Below are positions 60,226 through 64,000 of a stretch of DNA of 64,000 nt, in pieces. The notes below the pieces were generated by a model. That model saw nothing but the letters and a program-made list of their open reading frames with translations, had not been told where the DNA came from and did no database searches. Every line of letters begins with the position of its first letter. Position 1 is the stretch's first letter. The position numbers were made by a program, and so were the translations under genes. The stretch is from the NCBI RefSeq assembly GCF_000383675.1, contig NZ_KB911820.1, forward strand, positions 930,001 through 994,000, written 5' to 3'. Source of the DNA: Terracoccus sp. 273MFTsu3.1 (GTDB lineage: Bacteria; Actinomycetota; Actinomycetes; Actinomycetales; Dermatophilaceae).

Positions 60226-61398
60226 ATGTCCACCACGTCCACCGGATTCATCACCGTCCCGAAGGGTCTCGCCAAGGTCGTCGTCACCGACACCGAGCTC
60301 GGCGACGTCCGCGGCGACGAGGGCTTCTTCCACTACCGGCAGTACTCCGCCGTCGAGCTCGCCGAGCAGGTCGGCTTCGAGCAGGCCTGGCACCTGCTCG
60401 AGCGCGGTCACCTGCCCGACGACGCAGAGCTGGCGGCCTTCACCGCAGACGTGGGGCGCCTTCGGGTCCTGCCGCCCGGTCTCGCCGACCTGCTCCCGGC
60501 CATCTGCGCGACGACCACGGACTCGCTCCAGGTGCTGCGCACGACGCTGTCCGCCTGGGGCGGGATCGCCGGCCTGCGCCCGCTCTACGACTGCGACGAG
60601 GACGAGAAGGCCGCGGCGGCGCTGGCGGCCGTCGCCGTCACACCGACGATCCTCGCGGCGGCGCACCGTCTCCACCACGGCCTCGAGCCGGTGCCGGCCG
60701 ACCCGACGCTGGGCCACGCCGAGGACTACCTGCGCATGGTGACGGGGCGGCGGCCCTCGGCGCGAGACGCCCGCGCCGTCGAGCAGTACCTCGTCGCGAC
60801 GATGGACCACGGTTTCAATGCCTCGACGTTCACCGCACGGGTCATCGCGAGCACCGGCGCGGACCTCGCGGCCTGCCTCGTCGGGGCGATCGGCTCCTTC
60901 TCGGGCCCGAAGCACGGCGGCGCGCCCAGCCGGGCGCTCGAGGCGCTCGACGAGATCGGCACCCTGGACCGGGCCGACGACTGGGTGCGCGACCGCATCG
61001 GGTCCGGCGACCGGATCATGGGGTTCGGTCACGCCGTCTACCGGACGCGCGACCCGCGCTCGGAGATGCTCAAGCAGGTCGCCGGCGGCTGGGACGACCC
61101 GCTCGTCGACCTCGCCGTCGGGGTCGAGGACGCCATCGAGCGCGCCCTCGCCGAGCTGAAGCCGGGGCGCGAGCTGCACGCGAACGTCGAGTTCTACGCC
61201 GGCGTCGTCATGAAGCTCGCGGGGCTCGAGCCGTCGATGTTCACGCCGACCTTCTGCGTCGCGCGCGTCGTCGGCTGGACGGCCAACGTCCTCGAGCAGA
61301 GCCGCGACCCGAAGATCATCCGGCCGGCCGCACGCTACGTCGGGCCGCCGCCGCCCCAGCCCGTCCCCACCGGGACGCGCGCCTCGCAACCGGCCTGA
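60226..61398 (+). CDS. citA: citrate synthase / 2-methylcitrate synthase-like enzyme
   Basis: A 390-residue citrate synthase. LEDVRGDE-like opening (GDVRGDEGFFHYRQYS), H195 in MDHGFNAS, H269 in MGFGHAVYRTRDPR and ANVEFYAGVV, where the usual catalytic Asp is Glu322. It condenses oxaloacetate with acetyl-CoA or another acyl-CoA. Lengths and motifs fit the CitA/methylcitrate synthase branch more than hexameric GltA. AAAGGAGG lies before the ATG. It is probably regulated by the divergent HTH-citrate synthase protein through the palindromes between them. Confidence 0.9.
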   Translation: MSTTSTGFITVPKGLAKVVVTDTELGDVRGDEGFFHYRQYSAVELAEQVGFEQAWHLLERGHLPDDAELAAFTADVGRLRVLPPGLADLLPAICATTTDSLQVLRTTLSAWGGIAGLRPLYDCDEDEKAAAALAAVAVTPTILAAAHRLHHGLEPVPADPTLGHAEDYLRMVTGRRPSARDARAVEQYLVATMDHGFNASTFTARVIASTGADLAACLVGAIGSFSGPKHGGAPSRALEALDEIGTLDRADDWVRDRIGSGDRIMGFGHAVYRTRDPRSEMLKQVAGGWDDPLVDLAVGVEDAIERALAELKPGRELHANVEFYAGVVMKLAGLEPSMFTPTFCVARVVGWTANVLEQSRDPKIIRPAARYVGPPPPQPVPTGTRASQPA

Positions 61399-61412
61399 CC
61401 GGGGGAGGGCAT

Positions 61413-61452
61413 CGAGCAGGCCCCGACGCATCCGGTTGCCGGGGCCTGCTCG
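61413..61452 (+). terminator. terminator-like hairpin after citA
   Basis: A perfect 13-bp inverted repeat (CGAGCAGGCCCCG / CGGGGCCTGCTCG) with a 14-base loop starts 15 bases after the citA stop. No T-tract. Confidence 0.7.
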
Positions 61453-61612
61453 GCGCGACCGGGGGAGCATCCGGTCGCTGGTGGTCGCCCGGAGCCCTCC
61501 GAACGTCACGTCCACGGTAGGACAGAATCGGAGTCTCGGGTCGACGTTCAGGTCAGGACTCGACAAGGTGGTGTCAAGGAAGGGTAGGCATCGCGTAAGG
61601 AGTGGGCTCGGG

Positions 61613-62881
61613 GTGTCACGAACGTCGGTCGAATCGCCCGGTAATGCGGCATTCGTCCGTTTCTGGGTCGCCGACGCCGTCTCCAACCTCGGCACCTTCG
61701 TCTCGGCGCTCGCCCTCCAGCTGCTCCTCATCGAGACCCTCCACGCCGACCAGACCGAGCTCGGGATCGTCCGGGCGGCGACGTGGCTGCCGTACCTCCT
61801 CTTCGGCATGCTCGCCGGCGTCGTCGTCGACCGGATGCGGCGCCGGCCGCTGCTCGTCGCGGCCGACCTGCTCTGCGCTCTGCTCGTCGGTACGATCGGG
61901 GTGCTCGCCCTGACCGGCCACCTGACGGTGCCGCTCGTCGCCGTCCTCGTCTTCGGCGCCGGCTCGGCCTCGATGTTCTTCAGCGCCGCCCACCTGTCGT
62001 TCCTGCCGACGGTCGTGCCGGAGACCCGCCTCGCCTCGGCTAATGCCCGGCTCGCCCAGACCTACTCCGCGACGCAGTCGCTCGGCCCGCTCATTGGCGG
62101 TGCACTCGTGCGGCTGCTGTCCGCGCCCGTCGCGGTGCTCGTCGACGCCGTGTCGTATGCCGTGTCTGCCCTCGTGCTCCTGACCGTCCGTGTCCCGGAG
62201 CGGGCTCCCGAGCGCGCTCCTGAGCGGCACGTGTGGCGCGAGCTGCGCGAGGGCGCGGCCTGGGTCTACCGGCACACGGTGCTGCGCCCGTACGCCATCT
62301 CGCTCCACCTGTGGTTCTTCGCCAACGCGATGGTCACGACGGTGCTCGTCTACTTCGCCACGACGGAGCTGCACCTCGACGCGCTCGCGGTCGGGCTCGT
62401 CCTCGCCGCGACCGGTGTGACCGGCGTGCTCGGAGCCGGCCTGTCCCCGCGACTCGGCGTGCGCTTCGGCACCGGCCGGGTGATCACGACGACGGAGTGG
62501 CTGAGCCCGGCGGCATACGCCCTCCTGCTGCTCGCCCAGCCCGGGCCGTATGCCATCGTGTGGCCGCTCGTCGCCAACGCGCTCTTCGGCCTGGCGATGG
62601 GGCTGCGCGACCCGCTCGACATGAGCTACCGCAACCTCGTGACGCCCGACCGGCTGCGGGGACGGATGAACGCCACGATCCGGTCGCTCAACTGGGGATC
62701 GATCGCCGTCGCGGCTCCCCTCGGTGGCCTCGTCGCCGCGACGTGGGGCAACCGGGTCGCCATCGCCGTCGGGGTGGTCGGGCTCGCGGTCGCGGCCCTG
62801 CTGCTCTGGAGCTCGCCGTACCGTCACGTCACGGCGCCGGGTGAGCGCCCCGTGCGGGGTGCGGTGCAGGGCCGCGCCTGA
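61613..62881 (+). CDS. MFS transporter
   Basis: A 422-residue MFS protein with about 12 membrane segments. It opens FVRFWVADAVSNLGTFVSAL, with motif A in LLFGMLAGVVVDRMRRRPLL, and resembles macrolide-efflux/enterobactin-exporter-like (MefA/EntS-type) carriers. Substrate unknown. Of several in-frame GTGs, the one at 61613 has AAGGAG ten bases upstream and leaves a short N-terminus before helix 1. Confidence 0.85.
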   Translation: MSRTSVESPGNAAFVRFWVADAVSNLGTFVSALALQLLLIETLHADQTELGIVRAATWLPYLLFGMLAGVVVDRMRRRPLLVAADLLCALLVGTIGVLALTGHLTVPLVAVLVFGAGSASMFFSAAHLSFLPTVVPETRLASANARLAQTYSATQSLGPLIGGALVRLLSAPVAVLVDAVSYAVSALVLLTVRVPERAPERAPERHVWRELREGAAWVYRHTVLRPYAISLHLWFFANAMVTTVLVYFATTELHLDALAVGLVLAATGVTGVLGAGLSPRLGVRFGTGRVITTTEWLSPAAYALLLLAQPGPYAIVWPLVANALFGLAMGLRDPLDMSYRNLVTPDRLRGRMNATIRSLNWGSIAVAAPLGGLVAATWGNRVAIAVGVVGLAVAALLLWSSPYRHVTAPGERPVRGAVQGRA

Positions 62882-62883
62882 GG

Positions 62884-64000
62884 TCAGTCCGCCGTGCGCA
62901 GGGCCTGCTTCCACGACATCCGGCCCCGGGTCTGCATGAGCGACCGTCGGTAGACCTTCTCGCCGATGACGACGGTCACCGCGGAGAAGGCTGCCATGAG
63001 CAGGAGGGCCACGACGGGCTCCCACCAGGCGGCGTCCCCCGCGATGATGCGGCCCGGCATCGCCACGACCGACACGATCGGCACGAAGGATGCGACCTTG
63101 AGCGGCGTGCCGGTCAGGGCGAAGCTCGCGAAGTAGACGAGCATGAGCAGCGTCGTCAGGGGGGAGGTCGTCGACTGGAGGTCCTCGGTGCGCGAGGCGA
63201 GGGCGCCCGCGACGGCGAAGAGGCAGGCCAGGGCGAAGAAGCCGACCGCGAAGAAGAGGACGAACCACACGACGGCGGTCGAGAGGGCCGGCAGCAGCGA
63301 CGACCACTCGGTGAACGACACCGCCACGAGCCCGACCCCGGCGAAGAGCACCACCTGGGCCATCGCGATGACGGCGTTGCCGACGACCTTGCCGGCGAGC
63401 AGGGCGCGCAGCGGGATCGCCGTCGCGATGATCTCGACGAGGCGCGACTGCTTCTCCTCGACGACGCTCGCAGCGATCTGCTGGCCGAACATCAGGGCGC
63501 CCATGAAGAAGAGCAGCGCGAAGGCGAAGGTCGCGGCCTGCACGAAGCCCCGGTTCGTCGTCTGCCCGTCGAAGCGGTCGGCGACGAGCGTCGCCCCGCG
63601 CTCGAGGGCCTCGACCGTCGTGCCGGCGGCCGCCGCGTTGCGGTCGAGCGCGGCGTCGCGGACGGCTCCCTCGAGGGGCGTCCGCAGCGACGCTGCCACG
63701 TCGTCGCCGGACGTCACGGTCCAGCCGGCCGACGTCTGGTGCAGCCACGCGTCGACCTCACCCCGGTCGACGGCGGCGTGCGCGGCGTCCTCGCCGGCGA
63801 CGGTCGTCGGGGTGATGACGACGGTGTCGCTCGTCGAGCGGGCCGTCGACGCGGCGTGCTCGACGAGGCGCGTGCCCTCGGCCGACGACACGGCGACCGT
63901 GTAGGTCGTCGTCTTGCCCGCCTGCCAGGCCGAGAAGGCCGCGAAACCGGCGATGAACACGAGCGTGAAGAGGGTGGAGAAGAGGAACGTGCGGTTCGTG
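62884..64000 (-). CDS. ABC-2-type transporter permease (5' end outside window)
   Basis: A partial permease of at least 371 residues; the frame is open to the window edge (TNRTFLFSTLFTLVFIAGFA). After one N-terminal helix and a large extracellular domain, five membrane segments follow, with the typical VVEEKQSRLVEIIATAIPLR block and LLAGKVVGNAVIAMAQVVLF. It is of the NatB/YhaP type that exports sodium, peptides or drugs with a separate ATPase, presumably encoded beyond the window. It converges on the MFS gene with only two bases between stops. Confidence 0.88.
   Translation of the reverse strand, partial: TNRTFLFSTLFTLVFIAGFAAFSAWQAGKTTTYTVAVSSAEGTRLVEHAASTARSTSDTVVITPTTVAGEDAAHAAVDRGEVDAWLHQTSAGWTVTSGDDVAASLRTPLEGAVRDAALDRNAAAAGTTVEALERGATLVADRFDGQTTNRGFVQAATFAFALLFFMGALMFGQQIAASVVEEKQSRLVEIIATAIPLRALLAGKVVGNAVIAMAQVVLFAGVGLVAVSFTEWSSLLPALSTAVVWFVLFFAVGFFALACLFAVAGALASRTEDLQSTTSPLTTLLMLVYFASFALTGTPLKVASFVPIVSVVAMPGRIIAGDAAWWEPVVALLLMAAFSAVTVVIGEKVYRRSLMQTRGRMSWKQALRTAD

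Noticed and set aside
61616-63748. 710-residue reverse frame spanning the MFS and ABC permease genes
   Set aside because: Out of frame with both real genes and biased in composition.

Overview
The window is high-GC DNA from an actinobacterium. Evidence: an HspR/HAIR-type heat-shock regulon (dnaK-grpE-dnaJ-hspR and clpB), mycothiol-type DinB/MDMPI proteins, an LprG/P55-like lipoprotein-transporter pair, ANTAR regulators, frequent GTG starts and many leaderless promoters of the form TAnnnT-N6..8-ATG/GTG. A Micrococcales member, perhaps close to the Intrasporangiaceae, fits; this placement is inference.

Layout. (1) 1-2.9 kb: end of a phage-like segment with one partial and two complete tRNA genes (Asn-GTT, Lys-CTT), a ParB-like-motif protein, an SNase-type nuclease, a zincin-type metalloprotease and very small ORFs. 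(2) 3.1-12.1 kb: chromosomal hydrolases (epoxide hydrolase-like, alpha/beta-hydrolase, dienelactone hydrolase, PhoD-like phosphatase), a nucleotidyltransferase-like protein and a secreted sugar dehydrogenase whose lipoprotein signal is out of frame with its catalytic domain. (3) 12.1-24.4 kb: the heat-shock block. dnaK and clpB each follow an HAIR operator for the HspR encoded here; between them lie a very large hybrid histidine kinase ending in ANTAR, a stand-alone ANTAR protein and small genes. (4) 24.4-30.8 kb: HAD phosphatase, LprG/MFS pair, hydrolase, exonuclease III, SDR. (5) 31.2-47.3 kb: a signalling block (histidine kinase, canonical LuxR-type regulator, LuxR-type protein with a degenerate receiver) followed by one long, mostly overlapping exopolysaccharide operon: aminotransferase, sugar dehydratase, an RtcB-like protein, Wzz-like protein, HprK-like kinase, glycosyltransferase, small protein, APH-like kinase, a polymerase-flippase fusion, lipoprotein and priming sugar transferase. 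On the other strand follow an MBL-Rieske protein, an exported small protein and a secreted beta-helix protein. (6) 51-64 kb: housekeeping and accessory genes (pyrE, LemA, DedA, SPFH protein, TrmH-type methyltransferase), a divergent pair of citrate synthases, one of them fused to a DNA-binding domain, separated by three palindromes, then an MFS transporter and an ABC permease running off the window.

Most noteworthy: an RtcB RNA-ligase homologue with an altered metal site inside a polysaccharide operon; a citrate-synthase-derived putative transcription factor with its likely operators; the polymerase-flippase fusion; the kinase-ANTAR fusion; and the octamer CGGCATAC, seen 24 times but absent from both the phage-like segment and the signalling/polysaccharide block, which suggests that those two parts have a different history.
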